Source: Rhodospirillaceae bacterium (GTDB lineage: Bacteria; Pseudomonadota; Alphaproteobacteria; Rhodospirillales; Rhodospirillaceae). Taken from it: 64,000 nucleotides of DNA. How positions within the stretch are numbered: position 1 is the stretch's first letter; each line of letters starts with the position of its first letter. The notes under the pieces were generated by a model, which was given only the letters and a program-made list of their open reading frames with translations, made no database searches and was not told the DNA's origin. The DNA lies in NCBI GenBank assembly GCA_002737725.1, contig NSIP01000006.1, positions 114,985-178,984 on the forward strand, given 5' to 3'. A program made the translations under genes and the position numbers. Below, one piece after another: positions 1-8,446 of this stretch.

Positions 1-713
1 ACCCGTGCATCGCGTCGGACAATGCCTGCGAGGGGTGGTGAGATTTTTAAAAACCCATTGCAGGCCTTAAACAGCGTCTGATAGATGCGCTCGCCCTCGC
101 GGGTTGAGTTGGCAGCATTCACAACGATGCGAATATCAGTCGATGCCCGCTCCATCGTACTGAGTTTGATGAAGGCATAAGCATCCGTCAGCGATGTTGG
201 CTCATCCGACGTGACAATGATTATGGTATCTGCAGCCTTGGCCAATTGACGTACCGATTTCTCGATGCCAGCTCCAAGGTCGATGACGATGCTGTCATAA
301 CGCCCGGCCATAATGGCAAGGTCCTCGCCGAGGATTTGTAACCGTGAGAGCGGGATGTTTGCGAGGCTACCTGAACCTGACCGCCCAGCGATAACATCAA
401 ATCCGCCCGCATCGTAACGCACCGCAGCTTGATTGAGCGCAACCTTGCCTGAGATCACAGCGCCAAGATCATACTTGGGCATCAGGCCCAGTTGGATGTC
501 GACATTGGCCAGGCCCAAATCGCCATCGAATAATAAGACACGTTGCCCGCGTTTGGCTAATGCGCAACTCAACGTGACTGAAAGAAACGTTTTGCCGACG
601 CCGCCTTTGCCCGAGGCGACAGCAATGATGCGGCCTCGCCGTGCTGAGACGGCAGGTCGACCGGCAAGCCGCGGCTGTTGTGAGGGTGGAAGTGTTTGGT
701 CCGGGGGACTCAT
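1..713 (-). CDS. flhG: FlhG (FleN/MinD-like) flagellar-number ATPase, 3' end off the window
   Basis: Partial gene: 237 codons are present and the C-terminal end lies beyond base 1. Translation of the minus strand shows a deviant Walker A motif, SGKGGVGKT at residues 34-42, then LLFDGDLGLANVDIQLGL (the MinD/ParA Walker A' aspartate region) and a Walker B-like IVIDLGAG. This is the FlhG/FleN branch of the MinD family, a membrane-linked ATPase that sets flagellar number with FlhF. The ATG at 713-711 overlaps the flhF stop in an ATGA arrangement, so the two are translationally coupled. The flhF neighbour makes FlhG more likely than MinD. No defect is visible. Confidence 0.9.
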   Translation of the reverse strand, partial: MSPPDQTLPPSQQPRLAGRPAVSARRGRIIAVASGKGGVGKTFLSVTLSCALAKRGQRVLLFDGDLGLANVDIQLGLMPKYDLGAVISGKVALNQAAVRYDAGGFDVIAGRSGSGSLANIPLSRLQILGEDLAIMAGRYDSIVIDLGAGIEKSVRQLAKAADTIIIVTSDEPTSLTDAYAFIKLSTMERASTDIRIVVNAANSTREGERIYQTLFKACNGFLKISPPLAGIVRRDAR

Positions 714-1741
714 CTTTGATTGACCTCGGTACGAATACTGGTGGACCTGAGGACGGTTTTAACCGTTTCCTCTGGTTGCGGTTGTAATTCTTCCTCAGGC
801 GGCAGAATTAATCGGGCCATCGACACAGGGTTCACGGCGCATAAACCCGTTGCGACATGCGGATTCAAACTCACCTCGCTGAACATCAGCTGCCCCGCAT
901 CTGCTGCGGCGAGAATCGCGCCCAACCGTCGTGTCATATCCAAACGCGTGGCGAGCAGGCGCGTTGCGCCGCTGGCGCCAAAAGCTTCTCCAATGTCAGC
1001 GGCTTCCGATGCATCACCACCAGCAGCAAGGACCAGAATCGGCTCAAGGTCGGCACTGGCAATCAGTGTCTTGAGGTATTCCATATCGTGATAGCTAAAA
1101 GGATTCAGGCCAGGGCTATCGATGAAGACCAAGTCGTACTTTTGCATCATTTCATTGACCGCTGGCCCAAGGCCGTCTGGTCCGCGCACTTGACGCAGCT
1201 CGATCTCCAAAATTCCAGTGAAGGCTGAAAGCTGCTCAACGGCGCCTGCGCGAATCGTGTCGGCGGTAATGACGCCCACGGGGCGTCCGGACAATCGCGC
1301 GCGAGCAGCCAGTTTTGCAGTCGTAATCGTTTTGCCCGAACCGGGTGGACCAACCATCATGAAGGGGCGCGGTGATTTACGTTCGGGGAGTGGTGCAAAA
1401 TCGAATTGATCTTCCAGGGCTGCAGCACAGGCCATGGTGGGCGAGCCCACTTCGACGGCGGTTGCGGCAGCGACTAATTTCTCGGTCAGGCGTGCAGGGG
1501 TGCCATGGTACTCCAGCGCATCCTTGACGCGCTCACCGAAAGCCGAGGTGTTGCGTCCCGAGAGTGCGCGACGGATATCGTCGTCGGCGTCAGCGCTATC
1601 TTTTAAGACGGCAGTGATGCGTACGCCCTGTCCGTCGGAGGCACGTTGGGTCGAGACGATAATCGCGTCATCTCCCAACTCCTCGCGCACCAGACGCATG
1701 GCATCTGCCATGGTCGATGCGTTGTAAGACTTTAGGCGCAT
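710..1741 (-). CDS. flhF: FlhF, SRP-type GTPase for flagellar placement
   Basis: A 343-residue protein that begins MRLKSYNAST, the usual FlhF N-terminus. The SRP-family GTPase (NG) domain follows: G1 GPPGSGKT at about 131-138, then ADTIRAGAVEQL (the SRP insertion-box region), G3 DSPG at about 208-211, and G4 near TRLD at about 265. FlhF recruits early flagellar proteins to the pole. I chose the ATG at 1741 rather than an upstream in-frame TTG at 1753 because it gives the family N-terminus and has GGGAA just upstream. It is followed by flhG with a 4-base overlap. flhA, often upstream of flhF, is not seen here, so the pair is detached from the export genes. Confidence 0.92.
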   Translation of the reverse strand: MRLKSYNASTMADAMRLVREELGDDAIIVSTQRASDGQGVRITAVLKDSADADDDIRRALSGRNTSAFGERVKDALEYHGTPARLTEKLVAAATAVEVGSPTMACAAALEDQFDFAPLPERKSPRPFMMVGPPGSGKTITTAKLAARARLSGRPVGVITADTIRAGAVEQLSAFTGILEIELRQVRGPDGLGPAVNEMMQKYDLVFIDSPGLNPFSYHDMEYLKTLIASADLEPILVLAAGGDASEAADIGEAFGASGATRLLATRLDMTRRLGAILAAADAGQLMFSEVSLNPHVATGLCAVNPVSMARLILPPEEELQPQPEETVKTVLRSTSIRTEVNQR

Positions 1742-2096
1742 GCCGTTTCCCAACAGGCGTGGCGAACTTCGCCCCGCCGCTCTTCGACTTTAGTGCCGCT
1801 GACCTTGGCCTGCAATTGCGGCCAAAAGGAAAGGTAAGTGCGGCGTTTAAATCTGCCCAACCGTGCGAATTTTCGCTTTCGGATGGATTTCGTTTTGCGA
1901 CATCACGACTGTCATGGGCCTGATTCCCCACACCAGGAAACACTCCTGATCCGGCGCTTTTTAAGGTCTTAGGGCACACGCTATGAGCGCGAGGTGAAAA
2001 AGCCGTTAAGACCTGGCAAAAATTACCCCATTGACCAGTGATAGTTCGGCGGCGTTGAATCAGGACGCGCGTAGCGGGGTTGGCGCTGAAGGAAAA
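1742..2096. other. Intergenic stretch between divergent flhF and the NAD regulator
   Basis: About 355 bases with no ORF that resembles a protein. A minus-strand 150-codon frame crosses it but overlaps both flanking genes and has no recognisable content. The stretch must carry the promoters for flhF (leftward) and the Nudix regulator (rightward). I found no convincing -35/-10 pair, operator or terminator in it. Confidence 0.4.
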
Positions 2097-3119
2097 ATGC
2101 CAAAAGCCTGGAAAAAACAATCAGATAGCGGTCAGCGCGAGCTTTCAATTGAGCTCAGTGCGGCGCTTGTTGCTGTCAACGACGAGGCTCCGAAAATCCT
2201 TCTGGTGCGTGGCCAGGGTGACGATTCTGCAACACACAGCCAATTTGGATTGCCCTGCGGACCCTTCGACCCCATTGGCCATCGCACGCTTGAAGAGGGC
2301 TTGCGCACATGGGTCCGTGAGCAATCGGGCATACACCTTGGTTATACCGAGCAGCTTTACACTTTTGGTGATCGCTTTCGTGATCCACAGGAACGTGAAG
2401 GTGGGCCGCGGCCCGTCTCTGTGGGCTACCTCGCGCTGGTGCGCCAGACCGACCTGATGAGCCCCGAGAACGCTGATTGGAGCGATTGGTATCGTCACTT
2501 CCCTTGGGAAGATTGGCGCGCCGGGGCTCCGGCGATTGTCAGCCAGGTCATCGCCTCGGGTTTGAGGGCATGGGTTGAAACTGGTGAGACTCGCATCGAT
2601 AAGCAGCGCCGCCGCGAGCGGGTCGACATGACTTTCGGTCTTGGCGGTGCAACCTGGGATAACGAGCGCGTACTTGAGCGGTATGAGTTACTTTACGAGG
2701 CGGGCCTCATTGCAGAAACCGTTGCCGATGGGCGCTCGCGGAATGATGACTCTTTGCTCCAAGTCCATACCCTGATGGGTGCGGCCTTGATCAAGGATCA
2801 TCGGCGCATCATGGCCACCGCCATGGGCCGGCTGAGGGGCAAGATTAAATACCGCCCTGTCATCTTCGAACTGATGCCGCCGAATTTTACGCTTTATCAA
2901 TTACAGCGCGCAGTTGAGGCGCTTGCAGGGGTTCGATTGCACAAACAGAACTTTCGGCGCTTGGTCGCCAACGAGGGCTTGGTTGAAGCCACTGGGCAAA
3001 TCGCCAACCAAACGGGTGGCCGACCCGCAGAGTTCTTTCGATTCCGTCGTGATGTGGTGCGCGAACGACCCGTTTCGGGCGTGCGGTTGCCATCGCGCGT
3101 TCGCACAAATCAGCAATAA
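2097..3119 (+). CDS. Nudix-type transcriptional regulator of NAD synthesis (NadQ/NrtR-like)
   Basis: A 340-residue protein. The N-terminal two-thirds resembles a degenerate Nudix domain: a strand pattern ALVAVNDEAPKILLVRGQ, a GPFDPIGHRTLEEGLRTWVR segment in place of a clean Nudix box, and then LYTFGDRFRDP. The C-terminal part (LYQLQRAVEALAG...HKQNFRRLV...TGGRPAEFFRFRRD) looks like a winged helix, as in NrtR and the alphaproteobacterial NadQ group. Catalysis is unlikely because the Nudix glutamates are poorly kept; ligand sensing is the expected role. It lies directly upstream of nadA-nadC, which fits control of NAD synthesis. I chose ATG 2097 (GAAGGAAAA just upstream) over a TTG at 2031. Which of the two families it belongs to is not settled by eye. 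Confidence 0.75.
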   Translation: MPKAWKKQSDSGQRELSIELSAALVAVNDEAPKILLVRGQGDDSATHSQFGLPCGPFDPIGHRTLEEGLRTWVREQSGIHLGYTEQLYTFGDRFRDPQEREGGPRPVSVGYLALVRQTDLMSPENADWSDWYRHFPWEDWRAGAPAIVSQVIASGLRAWVETGETRIDKQRRRERVDMTFGLGGATWDNERVLERYELLYEAGLIAETVADGRSRNDDSLLQVHTLMGAALIKDHRRIMATAMGRLRGKIKYRPVIFELMPPNFTLYQLQRAVEALAGVRLHKQNFRRLVANEGLVEATGQIANQTGGRPAEFFRFRRDVVRERPVSGVRLPSRVRTNQQ

Positions 3120-3236
3120 CAAAAGGGCCATTGTAACAGTCTAAAACTAGGCCAAGCCGTCGCCCAAAAAGCCCTAAGGCGTTTTCTACCTCTATATCAC
3201 GCCACTAACGCGATATCGTACGGCTACCACTTGTGC

Positions 3237-3265
3237 TTGACTTGAGCATTATGGTAACCTAAATT
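3237..3265 (+). promoter_or_regulatory. Sigma70-type promoter for nadA-nadC
   Basis: TTGACT at 3237-3242 and TAAATT at 3260-3265 are separated by exactly 17 bases. The transcription start would fall near 3272, inside the first palindrome described next. The nadA start codon is about 100 bases downstream. The match is by eye. Confidence 0.5.
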
Positions 3266-3269
3266 TCAT

Positions 3270-3288
3270 ACCACGTGGACATCGTGGT
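3270..3288. promoter_or_regulatory. Palindrome ACCACG-N7-CGTGGT at the expected nadA transcription start
   Basis: Perfect 6-base arms with a 7-base spacer. The position over the predicted start site suits a repressor operator. It could serve the neighbouring Nudix regulator, but this is inference. Confidence 0.4.
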
Positions 3289-3303
3289 TTTTGTGTACCC
3301 CCC

Positions 3304-3324
3304 TTATGCTCAAAAATAGCATAA
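3304..3324. promoter_or_regulatory. Palindrome TTATGCT-N7-AGCATAA upstream of nadA, candidate NAD-regulator operator
   Basis: Perfect 7-base arms with a 7-base AT-rich spacer, 40 bases before the nadA ATG. A partial half-site (GAGCATTATG) lies at 3244-3253, inside the promoter spacer. An AT-rich palindrome in the leader of a nad operon, directly after a Nudix-type regulator gene, is the expected layout for autorepressed NAD synthesis. No run of T follows, so it is not a terminator. Confidence 0.5.
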
Positions 3325-3363
3325 ATATTGGGGGGCTTTAAGCTAGCTTCGAAAGGAACGGCC

Positions 3364-4395
3364 ATGAACGTGGTCAACACTGCTCAGCCCGATTTGCGAT
3401 TCACCTCGGAGGTGCAAAGCAAAACAGCTCACTTCTATGAGAAAGTGAAGAACGTCATTCCCGAAGTAGAATGGCCGGTGTTCGCGCCTTTGATCGACCG
3501 AATCAACACGCTGAAAAAGCAGAAGAACGCTGTCATCCTGGGTCACAATTACATGACGCCCGAGATTTTTCATTGCGTCGCCGATATGACGGGCGACTCC
3601 CTAGCACTTGCGCGCAGTGCCACCAAGACCACTGCTGATATCATTGTGATGGCCGGCGTGCATTTCATGGCCGAGACGGCCAAGTTGCTAAACCCATCAA
3701 AGAAAGTGCTGATTCCCAACATCCAAGCTGGCTGTTCGCTCGCTGAATCGGTGACTGCCACTGACGTTCGTGCTTTGAAAGCGCAATATCCAGGTGTTCC
3801 GGTTGTGACGTATGTGAATACGTCAGCTGATGTAAAGGCCGAGTCTGATATTTGCTGCACATCAGGAAATGCGGTGGAAATCGTCAACGGGCTTGGTGTA
3901 TCTCGCGTGATTATGCTGCCCGATGAGTTCTTGGCGCTGAATACGGCGAAGTTGGTGAAACCTGAAGTGATCACTTACAAGGGCCGTTGCATTGTGCACG
4001 AGCAATACACCCCCTCTGATATTCTCAATATGCGCGAAACCAATCCGGGCGTCGTTGTTCTGGCGCACCCTGAATGCTCGCCCGAGGTTGTCGCTGTTTC
4101 AGATTATTCTGGCTCAACGGCTGGCATGATCGATTATGTTGCCAAGCATCGCCCGGCAAAGGTCGTGCTCGTGACCGAATGCTCCATGAGCGATAACGTG
4201 GCGGCAGACTTTCCAGACCTTGAGTTCGTGAAGCCTTGCAACCTTTGCCCGTTCATGAAGAAGATCGAACTATCGAATATTCTTGCCGCCCTAGAGACTG
4301 AACAAACCGAAGTCCACATTGACCCAGCCATCGCGGGTCGCGCGCGAATTTCAGTCGAGCGCATGCTCAATGGTTGGAGGCCAGGTCAGCCCTAA
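3364..4395 (+). CDS. nadA: Quinolinate synthase A
   Basis: A 343-residue protein that condenses iminoaspartate with dihydroxyacetone phosphate to quinolinate, using an oxygen-sensitive [4Fe-4S] cluster. Visible family signatures are ILGHNYMTPEIFHCVADMTGDS near the N-terminus, VHFMAETAKLLNP, the cluster cysteines in QAGCSLAESV, SDICCTSGNA and PCNLCPFMKK, and AHPECSPEV. Length is normal. I chose ATG 3364, which has AAAGGA 7-12 bases upstream, over a TTG at 3328. It is followed at once by nadC, while nadB (aspartate oxidase), the usual middle gene, is absent from the cluster. Confidence 0.96.
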   Translation: MNVVNTAQPDLRFTSEVQSKTAHFYEKVKNVIPEVEWPVFAPLIDRINTLKKQKNAVILGHNYMTPEIFHCVADMTGDSLALARSATKTTADIIVMAGVHFMAETAKLLNPSKKVLIPNIQAGCSLAESVTATDVRALKAQYPGVPVVTYVNTSADVKAESDICCTSGNAVEIVNGLGVSRVIMLPDEFLALNTAKLVKPEVITYKGRCIVHEQYTPSDILNMRETNPGVVVLAHPECSPEVVAVSDYSGSTAGMIDYVAKHRPAKVVLVTECSMSDNVAADFPDLEFVKPCNLCPFMKKIELSNILAALETEQTEVHIDPAIAGRARISVERMLNGWRPGQP

Positions 4396-4427
4396 GCTCG
4401 CCCGGTCGAAAACAGGAAATCTCGCGC

Positions 4428-5273
4428 GTGTTTGCTCCGCTCCCTCGGCAGATCATTGATGATGCCATCAGCCGCGCGTTGGCTGAAGACTTGGGCCTGG
4501 CTGGCGACATCACAACGGCGGCTACAGTACCTCTTGATGCGCAAGCCCGCGCCGTGATTGCCGCGCGCAAACCTGGAGTGATTTCGGGTCTTGATGTGGC
4601 ATCCGCGACTTTTAATGCTGTCGATTTAAAAGTCACGGCCCGTTTACGAAAGGCCGATGGCGATCGAGTCCTGGCCGGTGACGTGGTGATGGAGTTAAGT
4701 GGGCGAGCGCGTGGCATTCTCACGGCTGAACGTGTGGCCTTAAATTTTCTGGGTCATATGTCTGGAATTGCGACGGCCACCGCCGACATTGCGCGCTCCA
4801 TCTCTCATACGAGTGCTAAAGTTTGTTGCACTCGAAAGACGACACCAGGGCTGCGCGCGCTTGAGAAATATGCCGTCCGGTGCGGCGGCGGCGTTAATCA
4901 TCGCTTTGGTCTCTATGATGCGGTCCTCATCAAAGATAACCACATTGCTGCAGCAGGCGGTATTATGAAGGCGATCAAAGCTTCGCGAAGCGCCGTGGGC
5001 CATATGGTGAAAATCGAAGTGGAAGTAGATACGCTTGCCCAGCTTCAAGACGCCCTGACTGCCGGAGTCGATATTGTTCTTTTAGACAACATGACACCCG
5101 AGCAATTGAAAGAAGCTGTGCGCCTTGTGAACGGGCGTGCCGTGACGGAAGCCTCTGGGTCAATCACGAAGGCAAACGCCCTGGCGATTGCAGAGAGCGG
5201 CGTGAACCTGATGTCGGTCGGATGGATTACGCATTCGGCACCGTGCCTCGACCTGGGGCTTGATTTTAACTAA
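4428..5273 (+). CDS. nadC: Nicotinate-nucleotide pyrophosphorylase (carboxylating)
   Basis: Quinolinate phosphoribosyltransferase, which makes nicotinate mononucleotide from quinolinate and PRPP. Family motifs are present: LAEDLGLAGDITT, LNFLGHMSGIAT, CTRKTTPGLRALEKYAV, GGGVNHRFGLYDAVLIKDNH, EVEVDTLAQ and LLDNMTPEQ, then VTEASGSI. From the GTG at 4428 the protein has 281 residues, close to the usual 280-290, and AGGAAA lies 8-13 bases upstream. A TTG at 4374 would overlap the end of nadA and add 18 residues. It is probably co-transcribed with nadA and is followed by a hairpin terminator. Confidence 0.95.
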   Translation: MFAPLPRQIIDDAISRALAEDLGLAGDITTAATVPLDAQARAVIAARKPGVISGLDVASATFNAVDLKVTARLRKADGDRVLAGDVVMELSGRARGILTAERVALNFLGHMSGIATATADIARSISHTSAKVCCTRKTTPGLRALEKYAVRCGGGVNHRFGLYDAVLIKDNHIAAAGGIMKAIKASRSAVGHMVKIEVEVDTLAQLQDALTAGVDIVLLDNMTPEQLKEAVRLVNGRAVTEASGSITKANALAIAESGVNLMSVGWITHSAPCLDLGLDFN

Positions 5274-5325
5274 GGCATCGAATTTTTTAATTTGGACGCT
5301 TCTCGGGCCGGTCCTCTGGAAATTA

Positions 5326-5358
5326 AAACCCCGACCCAGAGAGCCGGGGGTTTGTATT
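5326..5358. terminator. Bidirectional hairpin terminator after nadC
   Basis: AAACCCC (5326-5332) pairs with GGGGTTT (5347-5353) and T-rich sequence follows on the plus strand. On the minus strand the same stem ends in TTTTAATTT, so it can also stop the leftward transcript coming from the PhyH gene and the small Tat ORF. Confidence 0.7.
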
Positions 5359-5418
5359 TTTATCAGTCCTCTATTTATTCTTTAGGCTTACCGCTTGATG
5401 CTGAGCAGTTCGTCGACC

Positions 5419-5574
5419 TTACAAGTCTTTCGGGTCTTTCATATCAACCGACCTCGTCGCGGCTTGGGCGGACGGAATCGTGGATGCGCTGGCGGCACCT
5501 GCGGCAAGGCCAGCAAAGCTTTTAAGCGCGCTACGGCGGTTGGTTAGCAGATCTGAGACGAAAGACGACAGTAT
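5419..5574 (-). CDS. 51-codon Tat-leader peptide with an ATA at the expected start position
   Basis: The minus-strand frame reads (ATA)LSSFVSDLLTNRRSALK, then AGLAAGAASAST, an Ala-rich AQA cleavage-like site, and a short tail ending KDPKDL before TAA. The twin-arginine and hydrophobic stretch match the leaders of the DUF1838 proteins nearby. A strong AAGGAG sits 7 bases before the ATA, exactly where an ATG is expected, so either ATA (or the following CTG) is used or the start codon has mutated. After the leader only about 13 residues remain, so it may be the remnant of a larger exported protein. It lies 49 bases downstream of the PhyH gene and ahead of a terminator. Confidence 0.35.
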   Translation of the reverse strand: MLSSFVSDLLTNRRSALKSFAGLAAGAASASTIPSAQAATRSVDMKDPKDL

Positions 5575-5623
5575 GTGTTCACTCCTTTGGTCTTGAGATT
5601 CCGGTGGGTGGGTTTGCGCTAGC

Positions 5624-6481
5624 TTAGGGTGGCCCCGCGGTCCGACGCCAAATAATCGGGAGGATGGATTCAGGTATCGGTGCGCCTTCTGTCACGGCGT
5701 CTAGGCCCTGGAACGGCGGGTTGCGGGCGGTTGGATTATGCTCGTAGCGAATGTCACTGCCGATCCACCGCAGCGAAAACCCGATACGCCGACCATCCCG
5801 TTGTGTCGTACGGGGAAGTGAGGCGTGAATGGTTTTGGAGTGAATCACTAGCATATCACCGGCCTTTGCTGTCCAAACGCGAATGTCAGCGTTGGGGGCG
5901 TGAGCCCGTTCAAGCAACTCACGCCAGGGGTGGAAGTTTGAAGGCGGCGTGATGCCATCTTTGGCCCAAGAACTGACATGGCGGTGTTTATCTTTGTTCG
6001 ACGCGGCCAAGGTTTGCAGCGGCGCGTTATCGTGGTCGACATCCGTCATCGCAATCCACATTGATGGACTATGCTGACCGCTGAGCGGAAACAGGCACTC
6101 GTCGTTATGCCAGGGCGTTGCTGTTTGTGGATCGCGGCCTTCCTTGATGAACGTGCCGTCGATCCAAGGCTGCATCGAATCAGAGCCAATCACATCGGCG
6201 ACCATCTCGGGGCAATCGCTGTGTTCGACCACCTTTCGCAAATTGGCGTAATTCCAGTATATTTTGATGAGCCTGATGTACCCGTCATGATCTTCAAACT
6301 CGGCAGGGCCAAGCAATGTCGATGATCGGTTTGCGGGCTTTCCCGATCTCAGATCGGCGATGGCAGAGTCGAGGACGTGCGTCATCGCGCTCATCCACTG
6401 GGCCGACACTGCGCCCTGAATATGCGCAACGCCGACTTCGTTGTAAGTATCGATAATGCTTTGACTAACCTTGGGGTGCAT
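5624..6481 (-). CDS. Phytanoyl-CoA dioxygenase (PhyH) family oxygenase
   Basis: A 285-residue Fe(II)/2-oxoglutarate-type dioxygenase. The facial triad is visible as H-N-D in TPWHNDECLF (about residues 123-125) and the distal His in VIHSKTIHASLPR, with a following Arg (RRIGFSLRWIG) suited to binding the 2-oxoglutarate carboxylate. PhyH-family members hydroxylate phytanoyl-CoA or many secondary metabolites, and the substrate cannot be read from the sequence. There is no signal peptide, so it is cytoplasmic. It is divergent from the first Rieske gene and is followed by the small Tat ORF in the same direction. Confidence 0.82.
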   Translation of the reverse strand: MHPKVSQSIIDTYNEVGVAHIQGAVSAQWMSAMTHVLDSAIADLRSGKPANRSSTLLGPAEFEDHDGYIRLIKIYWNYANLRKVVEHSDCPEMVADVIGSDSMQPWIDGTFIKEGRDPQTATPWHNDECLFPLSGQHSPSMWIAMTDVDHDNAPLQTLAASNKDKHRHVSSWAKDGITPPSNFHPWRELLERAHAPNADIRVWTAKAGDMLVIHSKTIHASLPRTTQRDGRRIGFSLRWIGSDIRYEHNPTARNPPFQGLDAVTEGAPIPESILPIIWRRTAGPP

Positions 6482-6657
6482 AGCGCCGCTCGCGGGACAT
6501 TTGTGGACGGAAATTGTGTTGGAATAGTGGCTTGCGGGAGCACTGTTCGCAAACGATTAGTAGGTCTAACCGCTGATCGAACAGGCGGCGATTTAAATGG
6601 GCCAGCCGGGATTCCGCTGTTTATAAACTCATGGCCAAGCCGCAGGAGGATACGCCC

Positions 6658-7773
6658 ATGTATATGAATTTCTGGTACGTCGCCGCAGAAGCCAGCGAAA
6701 TTACTGACAAGCCGGTGAAGATTAAAATGCTGGGGCAGAACTTCGTCGTGTTCCGCGATAGTGCCGGAAAGGTTCACTGCCTGCATAATGTTTGCACACA
6801 CCGTGGCGGGAATCTAGCGGGCGGCAAGATGCGGGGCGACCGCGTCGAATGCCCCTATCACGGCTGGCAGTACAATGGTTCGGGCGAGTGCGTTAAAATT
6901 CCCTCTATTGGCAAAGACGGTAAAATTCCAGCGCGCACCCGCATCGATAGTTACCCAACACAAGAAAAGTATGGCTTGGTGTTTTGCTTCCTAGGCGATT
7001 TGCCTGAACACGAACGACCGCCCATTATGGATATCCCCGAATGGGGCAAGGATGGTTGGTGGCCTAACCTGCTGAGGAATGAATACAAAGCCAGCTACGA
7101 GCGCGCCGTGGAAAACACCCTCGACCCGGCGCACAATGAATTTGTTCATCCCACGCATGGTTATTCAGGCGAAAAAGAAAGCTACGCCATGCCCGATTAC
7201 AAACTGGATGAAGTGCCCGATGGTTGTGGTTTCATGATGATCTTCAAGGCGCCGCCCTTGAAAGATGAGACCATGGCTAAGTTGCGTAACTTCGGGGGTG
7301 ATCTGGAAGCAGGTGCTGGGCACGTCGGTCCGCATCAAACGTGGACACAGATTCATTTGTCCCCAACGAACTGGTTTCACCAGTATACGTTCCGCACGCC
7401 GGTTACGCGCACGCACACCAAGGGCTATCTGATCAACTTGCGAAATGCATTGCAGGGCGCGGAGCATGACGAGGCCATCAATAAGCGCCAACGCGTCATC
7501 CAAGATCAAGATGTTGTAGTGCTTGAGGCCATCGAGCCGTCAATTCCGCCCGTGACCAACACAAAAGAAGTATTGATGCCCGCCGACAAAGCCATCGTGC
7601 GTTATCGGCAATATACCAAGGAATGGAATAGCAAGGGCTGGCGTGTGGATATCGAACAGGTTGAGCGTGAAGCAGGTAAATCGGTCTTCGCAATCCCTTG
7701 CCCAGCCCGGCGCGAAACCAAGGGCTGGGTGACCGATTCGGTGCCCGTGGTGCAGGCGGGCGCGGCGAAGTAG
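6658..7773 (+). CDS. Rieske non-heme iron oxygenase, paralogue 1
   Basis: A 371-residue alpha-subunit-type oxygenase. The Rieske [2Fe-2S] ligands are C46-x-H48 (CTHRG) and C65-x2-H68 (CPYHGW). The mononuclear iron site is visible as ENTLDPAHNEFVHP, with D156, H159 and H164. The C-terminus carries the IPCPARRETKGW motif shared by all four paralogues here. I chose ATG 6658 because AGGAGG lies 9 bases upstream; an in-frame ATG at 6631 would place that site inside the gene. Such enzymes hydroxylate or demethylate aromatics, sterols or alkaloids using a ferredoxin and a reductase, neither of which is nearby. The substrate is unknown. Confidence 0.9.
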   Translation: MYMNFWYVAAEASEITDKPVKIKMLGQNFVVFRDSAGKVHCLHNVCTHRGGNLAGGKMRGDRVECPYHGWQYNGSGECVKIPSIGKDGKIPARTRIDSYPTQEKYGLVFCFLGDLPEHERPPIMDIPEWGKDGWWPNLLRNEYKASYERAVENTLDPAHNEFVHPTHGYSGEKESYAMPDYKLDEVPDGCGFMMIFKAPPLKDETMAKLRNFGGDLEAGAGHVGPHQTWTQIHLSPTNWFHQYTFRTPVTRTHTKGYLINLRNALQGAEHDEAINKRQRVIQDQDVVVLEAIEPSIPPVTNTKEVLMPADKAIVRYRQYTKEWNSKGWRVDIEQVEREAGKSVFAIPCPARRETKGWVTDSVPVVQAGAAK

Positions 7774-7869
7774 GCGGCGGAGTAGCAGTCACTTTCTGTT
7801 ACAAAAAGTGCTGTAAACACTGCGAAAATAGGGTGATGTCGCGCGCGATCTTGGGGTAAATACAATCCC

Positions 7870-8319
7870 ATGATCGAGCCAGCCTCGCCACGGGTCTATG
7901 AACCCAATGAGCCGCCGAAAGGAACGCCCACGCCGAAGTGGATGTGTCCCTTTTTTATGGGACTTGGTTTGGTGTCAACGGCACTTGGCATTATTGGCGT
8001 GTTCGTTCCTGGTCTGCCGACAACGATCTTTCTGATCATCGCGCTCTGGGCATTTTCGCGCAGTTCCGACAGGCTCAAGCTTTGGCTGTGGGATCACCCA
8101 AATTTTGGCCCAGGCCTGCGTGCATGGCACTTACATCGCGTGATTCCAAAGCGCGCGAAAATATCTGCAGTTGTCGTCATGTTACTTAGCTTGGCGCTCT
8201 TGACGGCCCTGCGGCAGTCATGGGCATTGCCTGCCATCGTTGCCGTCGTCATGCTGCCGATCGCGATTTGGATCTGCATGCGCCGCAGCGAGCCTGTGAC
8301 TGATCAGCCAGTAGCCTAA
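7870..8319 (+). CDS. DUF454 (YbaN-like) inner-membrane protein, copy 1
   Basis: A 149-residue protein with the DUF454 signature FVPGLPTTIFLIIALWAFSR, followed by a RLKLWLWDHPNFGPGLRAW loop and two further hydrophobic segments. The N-terminal 25 residues are proline-rich and cytoplasmic-like, and three to four transmembrane helices are likely. The role of the YbaN family is poorly known. A second copy follows 127 bases downstream. There is no evident link to the Rieske genes apart from position. Confidence 0.85.
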   Translation: MIEPASPRVYEPNEPPKGTPTPKWMCPFFMGLGLVSTALGIIGVFVPGLPTTIFLIIALWAFSRSSDRLKLWLWDHPNFGPGLRAWHLHRVIPKRAKISAVVVMLLSLALLTALRQSWALPAIVAVVMLPIAIWICMRRSEPVTDQPVA

Positions 8320-8446
8320 ATCTCTTTCAAAGATAATCTGCCTTTGAGCTTTTGTTCGGGGTTCTCGGTCCGTTCAACCGAGGTTTAATATATCTGTCGG
8401 CGATTCTGCCATTCCCATCACGCCCCCGCCTGAGTCCCGCCTTTCT

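Noticed and set aside
1668..2120. 150-codon minus-strand ORF across the flhF start and the regulator start
   Set aside because: It overlaps two well-supported genes in other frames and its residues show no family or signal.
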